In this document: in pieces, positions 1-7,549 of the stretch
Position numbering within the stretch: the stretch's first letter is position 1
How the letters are laid out: every line of letters begins with the position of its first letter
Position numbers and translations under genes: made by a program
The notes under the pieces: generated by a model
What the model saw: only the letters and a program-made list of their open reading frames with translations
Told to the model about the DNA's origin: nothing
Database searches by the model: none
Origin: Mageeibacillus sp. UBA4314
GTDB taxonomy: Bacteria; Bacillota; Clostridia; Saccharofermentanales; Saccharofermentanaceae
Direction: 5' to 3'
DNA: 64,000 bases
Assembly: GCA_002394605.1 (NCBI GenBank)
Contig: DGUI01000037.1
Span: 1 to 64,000, forward strand

Positions 1-2
1 AG

Positions 3-44
3 TACCCCCGTAAGCTGTACATCACTGTCCAACTTATGGGGGTA
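3..44. other. Long-armed hairpin beside the tRNA gene
   Basis: Positions 3-14 and 33-44 are complementary over 12 bases with one G-T wobble (TACCCCCGTAAG against CTTATGGGGGTA), separated by 18 bases. It lies just downstream of the minus-strand tRNA-Ser gene, so it could help end or process that transcript. No T-run follows on either strand, so it is not a classical intrinsic terminator. Confidence 0.4.
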
Positions 45-58
45 ACTTCAAAATCTGG

Positions 59-146
59 CGGAGATGGTGGGATTCGAACCCACGGATCCCGGTAGGGATC
101 AACGCATTTCGAGTGCGCCCCGTTATGACCACTTCGATACATCTCC
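59..146 (-). tRNA. tRNA-Ser (anticodon CGA)
   Basis: The minus strand folds as a class II tRNA. A 7-bp acceptor stem GGAGATG/CATCTCC joins 140-146 with 60-66, and the discriminator base is G at 59, as expected for serine. The T arm contains GGGTTCGAATCCC. The anticodon loop CTCGAAA gives anticodon CGA, which reads UCG codons. A long variable arm (GATCCC...GGGATC) is the hallmark of tRNA-Ser. CCA is not encoded. Confidence 0.95.
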
Positions 147-208
147 GTGCACCGTGATATTTTATATGATTGTTCCAAATTATTCAACTTTTTGTGTATC
201 ATTCAGGT

Positions 209-781
209 ATGACCATTAGAGAATTGACCATCAAGGAGATCAGGCAGACTTATAAGGAACACCTCAAGCGCGATTTTCCTGTCGAAGAGCGAAAGCCTCT
301 CGCAATGATCGAGCGGTCATACAGGTGGGGCGATTATCTGTGCCTGGGGGCTTTCGAGGACGGCAGGATGACCGGCTATGCGTTCTTTGTCTTTTGCGGC
401 AGGAACTGCCTTCTTGACTACTATGCGGTGCTGCCTGATCTGCGCGGCCGGGGGATCGGGTCGGAATTTCTGAAGCGCATGACGGATACGGCGCTTACTG
501 ACCGGGCAGACATACTGCTGATCGAGGTTGAGAATCCGCGTTATGCGGCCATGGAAGCGGACCTTTCATTGCGAAAAAGACGACTGGATTTCTACCTCAA
601 CTGCGGGATCATTGATACCGGCGTGGAAGCTAACGTCTTTGGCGTGGAGTATCGTTTGCTCGAGTACCCGTTAAGTGCTGCGCACACGCCTTCTGAAGCT
701 GCAGAGGCTTACGATGGTCTGTACAGGCATCTGCTTCCCCCGCTGCTCTACCGCAGAAATATAAAGGTGAGAGAAGAGTAG
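209..781 (+). CDS. GNAT-family N-acetyltransferase
   Basis: A protein of about 190 residues with a Gcn5-related acetyltransferase core. The acetyl-CoA-binding motif A is visible as LPDLRGRGIGSEFLKRM, following a beta strand with CLLDYYAVL. The substrate is unknown. I place the start at the ATG at 209 (MTIRELTIKEI); an in-frame ATG at 170 would add 13 residues unlike the family N-terminus. A strong Shine-Dalgarno is absent, with only AGG directly before 209. It stands alone, 60 bases from the divergent tRNA gene, followed by a long repeat-rich gap. Confidence 0.8.
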   Translation: MTIRELTIKEIRQTYKEHLKRDFPVEERKPLAMIERSYRWGDYLCLGAFEDGRMTGYAFFVFCGRNCLLDYYAVLPDLRGRGIGSEFLKRMTDTALTDRADILLIEVENPRYAAMEADLSLRKRRLDFYLNCGIIDTGVEANVFGVEYRLLEYPLSAAHTPSEAAEAYDGLYRHLLPPLLYRRNIKVREE

Positions 782-816
782 GCGGGTTGTTGGAGCTGGT
801 TGGGCTAACTTGGTGG

Positions 817-840
817 GTGACAGTAGGGACACCTTTGCAA
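817..840 (+). repeat. GACACC-type direct-repeat motif, copy 1
   Basis: A degenerate copy of a motif whose best form is TGACACCCGGGACACCTTTG, two GACACC hexamers nine bases apart. Here the first hexamer is altered (GACAGT) and the second is intact, followed by TTTGCAA. It marks the left edge of the repeat cluster between the GNAT gene and mscL. Confidence 0.65.
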
Positions 841-867
841 TGCCGCCGGATTGAATTTGGAATATCC

Positions 868-993
868 TTTCATAGCAAATCCGGAGATTTTTCATAGCAA
901 TGTTGTGAAGAATTGGCTGTTTTGTTGTGATTCACAACAAATTCGGATTTTTTCATAGCAATGCTATGAAAATAAGCCCATTTTGCTATGAAA
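868..993 (+). repeat. Two tandem 63-bp double-palindrome units (CATAGCA/CATAACA type)
   Basis: Two head-to-tail 63-bp units, 868-930 and 931-993. Each has four arms: an outer arm such as TTTCATAGCAAA, a spacer of about 10 bases, an inner arm TTTTCATAGCA, its complement TGCTATGAAAA, a second spacer, and the outer complement TTTTGCTATGAAA. A single strand could fold into one long interrupted hairpin. The first unit is degenerate, with TGTTGTGAA and TTTTGTTGTGA on the right. Related units lie at 1077-1139 and 14938-15062. There is no coding signal. Confidence 0.8.
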
Positions 994-1004
994 GCTTTTC
1001 TATG

Positions 1005-1028
1005 GTGACACCAGGGACACCTTTGCAA
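1005..1028 (+). repeat. GACACC-type direct-repeat motif, copy 2
   Basis: GTGACACCAGGGACACCTTTG followed by CAA. It separates the tandem palindrome units from the third unit. TTCAGTAAAGTG follows at about 1032 and also follows the copy at 61147, so the conserved element is longer than the hexamer pair. Confidence 0.75.
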
Positions 1029-1076
1029 TAGTTCAGTAAAGTGATTGTTGGCTTGACCTTGACTGCCCGGAACTAA

Positions 1077-1139
1077 CTCATAACAAATTCGGCAAAAACT
1101 CATAACATGTTATGAGTAAATCGGGTTTTTGTTATGAGT
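1077..1139 (+). repeat. 63-bp double-palindrome unit (CTCATAACA variant)
   Basis: Same four-arm design and length as the units at 868-993, with compensated arm changes: outer CTCATAACAAA with TTTTTGTTATGAG, inner ACTCATAACATGTTATGAGT. The covariation of all four arms (CATAGC to CATAAC with a leading C) argues that the fold is maintained. Confidence 0.8.
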
Positions 1140-1160
1140 AGATCTGGAATGATTAGTAAT

Positions 1161-1182
1161 ATGACACCCGGGACACCTTTGC
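1161..1182 (+). repeat. GACACC-type direct-repeat motif, copy 3
   Basis: ATGACACCCGGGACACCTTT then GC. Right edge of the repeat cluster 817-1182, giving the order motif, unit, unit, motif, unit, motif. Confidence 0.75.
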
Positions 1183-1223
1183 TTTAGCACACTAGAGCGA
1201 TTTAAGCGAATCAGAGCCAACCT

Positions 1224-1290
1224 GCCACTCCGCAATCCACTCCACTCCATCACTCCACTCAGTCACTCCACTCCAACCCTCCTCCCCCCC
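1224..1290. repeat. C-rich CACTCCA microrepeat tract
   Basis: A pyrimidine-rich stretch made of imperfect CACTCC and ACTCCA repeats ending in a run of C. It fills the gap between the palindrome cluster and the mscL terminator. No open frame or stem is supported; it resembles replication-slippage sequence. Confidence 0.55.
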
Positions 1291-1301
1291 ACACAAATAC
1301 C

Positions 1302-1336
1302 AAAGGCTGCCTTCCCTCGCAGGGAAGACAGCCTTT
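1302..1336 (-). terminator. Hairpin terminator downstream of mscL
   Basis: A 16-base stem with one mismatch joins 1302-1317 to 1321-1336 around a CGC loop (AAAGGCTGCCTTCCCT against AGGGAAGACAGCCTTT). It sits 26 bases beyond the mscL stop. The T-rich tail on the minus strand is weak (TTTGGTATTTG). Confidence 0.7.
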
Positions 1337-1362
1337 CGGGCAGTTCTATAAATCAGGAAATA

Positions 1363-1788
1363 TTACTTCGAAGCGAGAATATCCTTGATTTCTGTAAGGA
1401 GCTTAACCTCATCGGAAGGTTCCGGAGGTGCTGCGGGAGCTTCTTCTTCCTTCTTCTTGCGGAGGTTCATGAGCTTGTTCATGCCCTTGAGCATGAAGAA
1501 GAGAACGAGCGCGATGATAAGGAAGTTGATGATAGCTGTAATGAATGCGCCGTAGTTGAGCTTCAGAGCAAGTGCTGCCTCTGAATCGAGACCTGAGTAG
1601 TCAACCCAGGGAAGAGAGATAGCGCCTGAGATCTCAGCGCCACCGATACTGTTTATAAGCGGGTTGATGAAACTCTCTGTAAGTGATGTGATGATGCCGC
1701 TGAACGCGCCGCCGATGATGACACCGATAGCCATGTCCATAACGTTGCCCTTGAGAGCAAATTCCTTAAATTCCTTCAATAAACCCAT
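1363..1788 (-). CDS. mscL: Large-conductance mechanosensitive channel MscL
   Basis: 141 residues, the usual MscL size. The N-terminus LLKEFKEFALKGNVMDMAIGVIIGGAF is the family's amphipathic N-helix and first membrane helix. A second membrane helix (FITAIINFLIIALVLFFMLKGMNKL) and a charged cytoplasmic C-terminal helix (EVKLLTEIKDIL) follow. The periplasmic-type loop is short, as in Gram-positive members. It forms a homopentameric pore that opens under membrane tension to release solutes during hypo-osmotic shock. The start is fixed by AAGGAGGA upstream of the ATG. It is monocistronic, with its own hairpin terminator. Confidence 0.96.
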   Translation of the reverse strand: MGLLKEFKEFALKGNVMDMAIGVIIGGAFSGIITSLTESFINPLINSIGGAEISGAISLPWVDYSGLDSEAALALKLNYGAFITAIINFLIIALVLFFMLKGMNKLMNLRKKKEEEAPAAPPEPSDEVKLLTEIKDILASK

Positions 1789-1801
1789 GGGAAAATCCTC
1801 C

Positions 1802-1821
1802 TTATATCAATGGTGATATAA
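1802..1821 (-). promoter_or_regulatory. Perfect inverted repeat at the mscL 5' region
   Basis: TTATATCA (1802-1809) and TGATATAA (1814-1821) form a perfect 8-bp palindrome around ATGG, directly upstream of the mscL Shine-Dalgarno. TTGACA lies on the minus strand about 19 bases upstream of the TTATAT half, so the palindrome could overlap the -10 region and act as an operator, or fold at the mRNA 5' end. The role is inferred. Confidence 0.45.
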
Positions 1822-1874
1822 GCATTGTAGCTGAACGATGTGTCAACTGTTTTACAGGAATGTTTATTTAAGAT

Positions 1875-2900
1875 TTATTTTCCTGCGAACTTGCCGAGTT
1901 TCCTTACAAGGCTGGGACTTCTTGTCATCGACATGTTGTTGATGAAGATGACATCGCGGATGTTGTTCTTTTTGACTACGTCCGCCAGTTTTGAAGAAGA
2001 TATCGACGCGTAATGCCTGTAATCCACAACGTAGATCTTGTTGTAGTTCGGCACGAGGAAAGGAACGAACGGATTGCCGTACGACTCCTTGATGACCACG
2101 CACGAGGAACCGTCGGTAACCTTGTCATTCGTGATGACTGCCCAGGGCTGGTCACCTCCGATAAAGCAGTTGTACAACGACGATCCGTTCCAGTCAGAGA
2201 CGTCGTGGATGATGTCCCAGTCAAGCTTCTTCTTGTCCTTCTGTGTGATCATGATGTCGTTAGTGTCATTGGGGACATAGGCAACGATCGTATCCGCTGT
2301 CGTCAGAGTCTTATACTTGTCAGTCTTGGAATAGAACGACCCGTGATAATTCTGGAAAGTCTTCACCGTAAAATCGTCGTCTATATCAGCCGGCTTTATC
2401 CCTGCCGCCTCGCAGAAACAGGTGTACGCATACCACGCGCCCCTCTGCGTGTAGTGGTGGTCCGTCTTGAAGAAGATGTACTCGTCCCTGTGCATCCTCA
2501 GTTCATCGTAACAGCTGACCTTCTTCACCCTGCTGTCGATCTGCCCGAAGATGTACTCGATCGCCGCCTTCTGGTCGTCCGTGTTGTACTTGTCCCTTAC
2601 AGACTTCGCGAGCGTCACGTCAACGGCCGTCGGGACGAGGATGTCATATATATTGACGTCACCCGGGAGCTTCTTCGCCGCAGTATTGATCACCGCCGCA
2701 TAATCATCCGCCGTATCCTTCCCGAAATTATACAGTTCGTACGCAGTGTCACCCACCACGAGAAAGTCGTTGACCATGTTGACCGGCACCCCGCTCATGT
2801 CGGGATCGGTCGGCTCCGTCCTGAAAGCCTTCTTTATGTCACACGAAGCAGCCGTAAGAGTCAATATCATGCACAATAAGGCCGCCGCAAAACGTCTCAT
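1875..2900 (-). CDS. DHHW-type lipoprotein (AlgX/SGNH-like)
   Basis: 341 residues. A lipoprotein signal ends at LTAASC, so the mature protein is probably lipid-anchored outside the membrane. The signature TDHHYTQRGAWYAY matches the DHHW family, and the C-terminal VIKESYGNPFVPFLVPNYNK is typical of the same AlgX-like SGNH fold. Family members are usually found near membrane O-acyltransferases that acetylate surface polymers, but none is in this window. A substrate cannot be given. It is divergent from the HD-GYP gene, with about 100 AT-rich bases between them. Confidence 0.75.
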   Translation of the reverse strand: MRRFAAALLCMILTLTAASCDIKKAFRTEPTDPDMSGVPVNMVNDFLVVGDTAYELYNFGKDTADDYAAVINTAAKKLPGDVNIYDILVPTAVDVTLAKSVRDKYNTDDQKAAIEYIFGQIDSRVKKVSCYDELRMHRDEYIFFKTDHHYTQRGAWYAYTCFCEAAGIKPADIDDDFTVKTFQNYHGSFYSKTDKYKTLTTADTIVAYVPNDTNDIMITQKDKKKLDWDIIHDVSDWNGSSLYNCFIGGDQPWAVITNDKVTDGSSCVVIKESYGNPFVPFLVPNYNKIYVVDYRHYASISSSKLADVVKKNNIRDVIFINNMSMTRSPSLVRKLGKFAGK

Positions 2901-3004
2901 TTTATGTCACCTCTTCGAAAATGTTTCCGCAATAATATATCATAATATGTGATAAAATAGTCACGTAAAATATTGGCAAATATAAGTAATCGAGGGTCGC
3001 ATCA

Positions 3005-5191
3005 ATGCCAACTGAACATGGCGTCACAGGATTGAAGGGCTTTAAGAATACGCGCAGCCTCATACTCATCTTCATCGGAATAGCAGTCAATCTGCTCCTC
3101 TCCGAACTGATGACGGTAACGGGCTGCCCCCTGTATCTCGATGCCGTCGGCACGGTTATCACGGCTTCCTTAAGCGGCTACATCCCAGGCATCATAGTGG
3201 GCCTTGTCACCAACATCATCAAGGCACTGACTAATGACCCCTCTGCCATATACTACGGAACCCTTAACGTCATCATCGCGCTCATCACGGCTTACACAAC
3301 GAGAAGGAAGTATTTCAGGAAGATCTGGAAGATCATCATCGTCATACTGATGTGCACTTTCGTGGGGGGCGTATTGGGATCAATCCTGACGTGGTTCCTG
3401 TACGGATTCGCATCAGTCGGCATCACTTCGAACTTCGCACAGTATATCCACGACACCACGGGAATGAGCGAGTTCATGTCGCAGTTCTCGGCTGACGTGC
3501 TTACTGACCTCCTGGACAAGACGATCACCATCAGCATCATAGCGATCCTGAGGAAGGTCCTGCCCGACGACTTCAAGCGCAGCCTGAGGCTCTACGGATG
3601 GCGCCAGGAACCTCTGGCGATCAACATCAAGTCGGAAGTCCGTAAGGTCGTTACCGGTGTGGCATCCCTTAGAACGAAGATGACCGTCCTCATCTCGGCA
3701 GCCCTGCTCATCATCGCTATCACCGCCACGACGATCGGTTACATCCTCTATAAGCAGAGCATCACGGACAAGATCGAGAGGATCGGTCTTGATGTCACGG
3801 GGACGGTAGTTAACGTCCTTGATGCAGATAAGATAGACGACTACATCGCCAGGGGCCACGAAGCCGAAGGATATGACGAGGCGGAAGAAATCTTCTCCAC
3901 CATCCTCAACTCCTCCACGGACATCCAGTTCCTCTATGTCTACGCTTTCCGCGAGGACGGCTGCCACGTGGTATTCGATATCGATACTGAGGAAGCCGCA
4001 GCTGACAAGTTCGGCGACGTGCTCGAATATGATGAAGGCTTCCTCCCTCACAAGCAGGAACTCCTGAAGGGCGAGAAGATCGATACCATGATCACGGATG
4101 ACTCCTACGGTTGGCTTCTTACGGTCTGCAACCCCGTCTATAACGAGAAGGGCGAATGCGTATGCTACGCCTGCGCGGACATATCCATGGAGCAGCTGAC
4201 GACCGAGTGCTACGGCTTCCTGGCAAGGGAGATATCGCTCTTCCTGGGCGTATTCATCCTGATCCTGACGGTCGGCCTGTGGCTCGCGCACTACAACATC
4301 ATAATGCCCGTTAACTCAATGGCGGTAAGCACCGCTCATTTCTCCTACCAGGACGAGGAGTCTCTTGAGGAGAGCGTTGACAGGCTGAAGCACCTGGGCA
4401 TCAGGACGGGAGATGAGATCGAGAATCTGTATCATTCTTTCGTGAAGACGAGCGAAGACAATGTTCATTATGTAACCGATATCCAGAGCAAGACGGAGAC
4501 GATCTCCAAGATGCAGAGCGGCCTGATCCTGGTGCTCGCAGACGTTGTGGAGAGCAGGGACGAGAATACGGGATTCCACATCCGCAAGACGGCAGCGTAT
4601 GCAGGTCTCGTCCTGAAGGGATTAAGGCAGCTTGGATATTACTCCGATCAGATCACCGACACGTTCATCCAGGACGTAGTAAGCGCTGCGCCTCTTCATG
4701 ACATCGGCAAGATCGAGGTCCCTGACGCGATCCTCAACAAGCCCGGCAGGCTCGATGACGATGAGTATGAGATCATGAAGACACACGCCATGGCCGGCAG
4801 CCGCATGATCCAGAAAGCAATGAAGAACGTGCCTGACTCAGGCTACCTGAACGAAGCTAAGAACCTGGCGGAATTCCACCATGAGAAATGGAACGGCCAG
4901 GGCTATCCTCACGGACTCAAGGGCGAAGAGATCCCGCTGTCAGCAAGGGCGCTTGCCGTTGCTGACGTATTCGATGCACTGGTGTCCAAGAGGATCTATA
5001 AGCCTCCGTTCACGATCGATGAGGCATTGAAGATTATCCGTGAAGGTTCGGGAACGCATTTCGATCCGAAGATCGTAGAGGCGTTCTTCCTCATGGAGAA
5101 GGAGATCCGCGGGGTCGCAGAGACGTTCTCAGAGGATACCCTGAACAACCTCAACTACGAGCTCAAGCATATTCATCTCAAGGGTTTGTAA
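3005..5191 (+). CDS. Membrane-bound HD-GYP domain protein (probable c-di-GMP phosphodiesterase)
   Basis: 728 residues. The N-terminal ~190 residues form several membrane helices that resemble an ECF-transporter S-component-like sensor (LIFIGIAVNLLLSELM...LYLDAVGTVITASLSGYIPG). Another membrane helix near 220 is followed by an extracytoplasmic sensor region, a helix near 410, and a cytoplasmic HD-GYP domain from about 510. HD-GYP landmarks are APLHDIGKIEVPD (HD pair) and EFHHEKWNGQGYPHGLKG (the GYP motif, intact). c-di-GMP hydrolysis is therefore plausible, with the membrane part sensing an unknown ligand. Its 3' end overlaps the convergent yhaM gene by 19 bases. Confidence 0.85.
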   Translation: MPTEHGVTGLKGFKNTRSLILIFIGIAVNLLLSELMTVTGCPLYLDAVGTVITASLSGYIPGIIVGLVTNIIKALTNDPSAIYYGTLNVIIALITAYTTRRKYFRKIWKIIIVILMCTFVGGVLGSILTWFLYGFASVGITSNFAQYIHDTTGMSEFMSQFSADVLTDLLDKTITISIIAILRKVLPDDFKRSLRLYGWRQEPLAINIKSEVRKVVTGVASLRTKMTVLISAALLIIAITATTIGYILYKQSITDKIERIGLDVTGTVVNVLDADKIDDYIARGHEAEGYDEAEEIFSTILNSSTDIQFLYVYAFREDGCHVVFDIDTEEAAADKFGDVLEYDEGFLPHKQELLKGEKIDTMITDDSYGWLLTVCNPVYNEKGECVCYACADISMEQLTTECYGFLAREISLFLGVFILILTVGLWLAHYNIIMPVNSMAVSTAHFSYQDEESLEESVDRLKHLGIRTGDEIENLYHSFVKTSEDNVHYVTDIQSKTETISKMQSGLILVLADVVESRDENTGFHIRKTAAYAGLVLKGLRQLGYYSDQITDTFIQDVVSAAPLHDIGKIEVPDAILNKPGRLDDDEYEIMKTHAMAGSRMIQKAMKNVPDSGYLNEAKNLAEFHHEKWNGQGYPHGLKGEEIPLSARALAVADVFDALVSKRIYKPPFTIDEALKIIREGSGTHFDPKIVEAFFLMEKEIRGVAETFSEDTLNNLNYELKHIHLKGL

Positions 5192-6156
5192 ACGAAATTC
5201 TCCAGTCCGTAGGGAACCTTGTCTGTCAGTTCGCCCGGCTTCAGATCATTAAACCTGTTCTCAAAGACATACATCTTCGCATCGATCTGGTCGATGTAGT
5301 GGAGCATCTGCGCCTCAGCCGTTGCAGGGCCCTTCACTGCTCCCCACTCGGGATTCAGATGGTGCGACAGTATCATGTGCTTGAGGAGCATGACCTTCTC
5401 GGGGTCGTACTTGCCCGGGTTCTTCACCGCCACGTCGTGGATCATCTCCGCACCCATGTAAAGGTGTCCCATGAGCTGTCCCTCAGTCGTATATGTGATA
5501 TCTCCGGCCGTTGACGTCTTCATCTCCCTGATCTTGGCGATGTCGTGGAGCGCTACTGCCGACAGCAGTATCTTCGCATCAAGTGACTTATAGATCTGGC
5601 ACAGAAGCGTCGCCGAAGCGAACATCCTGTATGTGTGATACACAAGTCCGCCGATGATGTCGTGGTGCATGCCCTTGGCCGCCCCCGAGAAAACAAATGC
5701 TTCCCTGTTCTCTTCGAGCAGCTCGGCCGCGAGCCCCGTTATGGAAGTATACTCTCCCTCCGTAGTGGTAAGTGACTTCAGGTGACCCACCATCTTATCG
5801 AAAGAAACGTCAACGTCTATGGGCGCCGTCACCAGGAAATCCACCGGCCTGGCAGCCTTCGCCGTGGGCCTTATGTCATCGAGCCTTAAGCTCTTGCCGT
5901 TGTTGAAAGCCTGGACAGTAATGTCGCAGTCGGCAACAACGCCGTCCGAGATCCCTTTCGCAGTGATCTCTGATGCTGCCGTATTGAACATCTTGATATC
6001 GTGCTTGTCGTATCCGTCAGTAACCTTGACATCAACGTAGGAACCGCCGTTCTTCTGTGCCTTCTCTGTAAAAGACAGCACGAGGAGCGGGCGTGAGAAT
6101 ACCTTCTCATCAACTTCCAGTTCCGAGAGTTTTTTGTAATCGTCTTTAATAGCCAT
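5173..6156 (-). CDS. yhaM: 3'-5' exoribonuclease YhaM-like
   Basis: 327 residues, near the 314 of Bacillus YhaM. An N-terminal OB-fold region (VLSFTEKAQKNGGSYVDVKVTDG) is followed by an HD domain with YHTYRMFASATLL and AVALHDIAKIREM, which carries the metal-binding HD pair, and a later LSHHLNPEWG. The family degrades RNA, and DNA in vitro, from the 3' end. It is the last gene of a minus-strand operon with metG, tatD and a small membrane protein (22-base gap upstream). Its end overlaps the convergent HD-GYP gene. Confidence 0.85.
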   Translation of the reverse strand: MAIKDDYKKLSELEVDEKVFSRPLLVLSFTEKAQKNGGSYVDVKVTDGYDKHDIKMFNTAASEITAKGISDGVVADCDITVQAFNNGKSLRLDDIRPTAKAARPVDFLVTAPIDVDVSFDKMVGHLKSLTTTEGEYTSITGLAAELLEENREAFVFSGAAKGMHHDIIGGLVYHTYRMFASATLLCQIYKSLDAKILLSAVALHDIAKIREMKTSTAGDITYTTEGQLMGHLYMGAEMIHDVAVKNPGKYDPEKVMLLKHMILSHHLNPEWGAVKGPATAEAQMLHYIDQIDAKMYVFENRFNDLKPGELTDKVPYGLENFVYKPLR

Positions 6157-6177
6157 GAGTGACCGTCCTGTCTATCC

Positions 6178-6639
6178 TTATTTGCGGCTGTAGTAGATAT
6201 AGAAGTACGCCTTGCCGTCAGCTTCCTTATCGCAGATGTAGATAAGTGCATGATCATCATATTCGAGCCCGCTGAGCCACACAACGGAACCGGATGCCGG
6301 CACAGGCCTGAGCTTCGCAGTGGCAAGTGACTTCGCCTCGTAATCCTTGTACTGGATATCGGACATCATCTCACCGGGCGCGTTGTACATGTCCTTGAAC
6401 ATCGCATAGTACTGCTCCCAGGATCCGTCCTTGACCTCCATCTTCACCTCGTAGTACACGCGCCTGAACAGGAAACCCTTCTTCTCGGTCGCGATGATCT
6501 TCAGGTTATCGTCTTCCGCAAACTCATACGGATTCGTCCTGTTAATCAGTGCGCCCGTCCTGTCATAGACAAAACAGAAGATCAGGATGCCTACCAGCAA
6601 CACGGTTACGATCAAAAGTGTAAAGTCACGCTTACTCAT
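6178..6639 (-). CDS. Small single-pass membrane protein, function unknown
   Basis: 153 residues. One N-terminal membrane helix (FTLLIVTVLLVGILIFCFVY) is followed by about 120 soluble residues, rich in aromatic and charged residues, that are predicted to lie outside the cell. No family is recognised. It lies between tatD and yhaM with 28- and 21-base gaps, so it is very likely co-transcribed with the metG operon. Confidence 0.7.
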   Translation of the reverse strand: MSKRDFTLLIVTVLLVGILIFCFVYDRTGALINRTNPYEFAEDDNLKIIATEKKGFLFRRVYYEVKMEVKDGSWEQYYAMFKDMYNAPGEMMSDIQYKDYEAKSLATAKLRPVPASGSVVWLSGLEYDDHALIYICDKEADGKAYFYIYYSRK

Positions 6640-6667
6640 AAAGTACCTCAGTTCATTTTTATCTATT

Positions 6668-7522
6668 TTAACCCATCAGCCCGTACAATGCGATGCCGTT
6701 TTGAGTGGTGATGCGGCAGATGTCCGATATATCGGACTTAAGTATCTCTGCGAGTTTTAATGCCACGTATGGAACGAATTCCGGCTCGTTCCTCATCCCT
6801 CTGTTAGGCTCGGGAGTAAGGTAAGGGGAATCTGTCTCTATGACTATCCTGTCAATGGGGACACGTTTTACGACCTCGGGAGTCTTCTTGTTGTTCTTGA
6901 ACGTCAGAGGCCCGTCAACGCCAATATAGAATCCCATCCTGACCATCTCTTCGGCTGCCTCCGGGGACATGGAACAGCAGTGGCACACGCCGGGGTTGGC
7001 GCGCAGCGCTCCGCGCTTATAAAAGTCCCTCAATATATCAAGGCAGTCCCCCGTCGCATCACGCTCGTGAAGTATTATGGGAATATCCATCTCCTTAGCA
7101 AGCACCAGCTGCTTACGGAACACTTCCCGCTGCACGTCGCGGGGCGAGAGATCATAGTAGTAGTCAAGGCCGATCTCACCCAAGGCCATAATGCCGTTAT
7201 TCTGCCTGGTCTCCTTGTCCAGGAACCTGACAAGCTCCTCTTCAGCTTCAGGGGAATATGTTGACGCCTCGTGAGGATGAATGCCTACGGACGCAAATAA
7301 AGACACGCCGTGCTTACCGTCGTTAGTATTGCGGTAATCCACGGCCTGTCTTGAAGTCGCTATATTATCAGCAGGGATCAGGATCCTCGTAACGCCCGCC
7401 TCCGAAGCTGCGAGCAGGACATCATCGGGAGTCCTGCCCTCCTCTTCGAACCTGTGATCATACAGATGCGCATGCGTGTCGAAGAATCCGGCAGTTCCAC
7501 GGTAATGCTTAGCTTCTCTCAT
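6668..7522 (-). CDS. tatD: TatD-family metal-dependent hydrolase / DNase
   Basis: 284 residues. The TIM-barrel metallohydrolase motifs are all present: FFDTHAHLYD near the N-terminus (metal HxH), GEIGLDYYYD (the conserved Glu), IPIILHERDATGD, VCHCCSM, and ETDSPYLTPEPNRG with the C-terminal catalytic Asp. Family members act as 3'-5' DNases or related hydrolases in DNA repair and quality control. It follows metG by 27 bases, a common metG-tatD arrangement in Firmicutes. Confidence 0.92.
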   Translation of the reverse strand: MREAKHYRGTAGFFDTHAHLYDHRFEEEGRTPDDVLLAASEAGVTRILIPADNIATSRQAVDYRNTNDGKHGVSLFASVGIHPHEASTYSPEAEEELVRFLDKETRQNNGIMALGEIGLDYYYDLSPRDVQREVFRKQLVLAKEMDIPIILHERDATGDCLDILRDFYKRGALRANPGVCHCCSMSPEAAEEMVRMGFYIGVDGPLTFKNNKKTPEVVKRVPIDRIVIETDSPYLTPEPNRGMRNEPEFVPYVALKLAEILKSDISDICRITTQNGIALYGLMG

Positions 7523-7549
7523 CCTGGTACCTGTTACCGCCGCCTGTTA

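Noticed and set aside
868..1139. CRISPR array
   Set aside because: The repeats are palindromic units of 63 bp placed back to back with no unique spacers of constant length and no cas genes.
2013..2879. Long plus-strand reading frame opposite the DHHW lipoprotein gene
   Set aside because: It has no family resemblance, is Arg/Val/Asp-rich as antisense frames are, and mirrors a gene with signal peptide and family motifs.
3413..4291. Long minus-strand frame inside the HD-GYP gene
   Set aside because: Composition is typical of an antisense shadow and there is no ribosome site or family motif.
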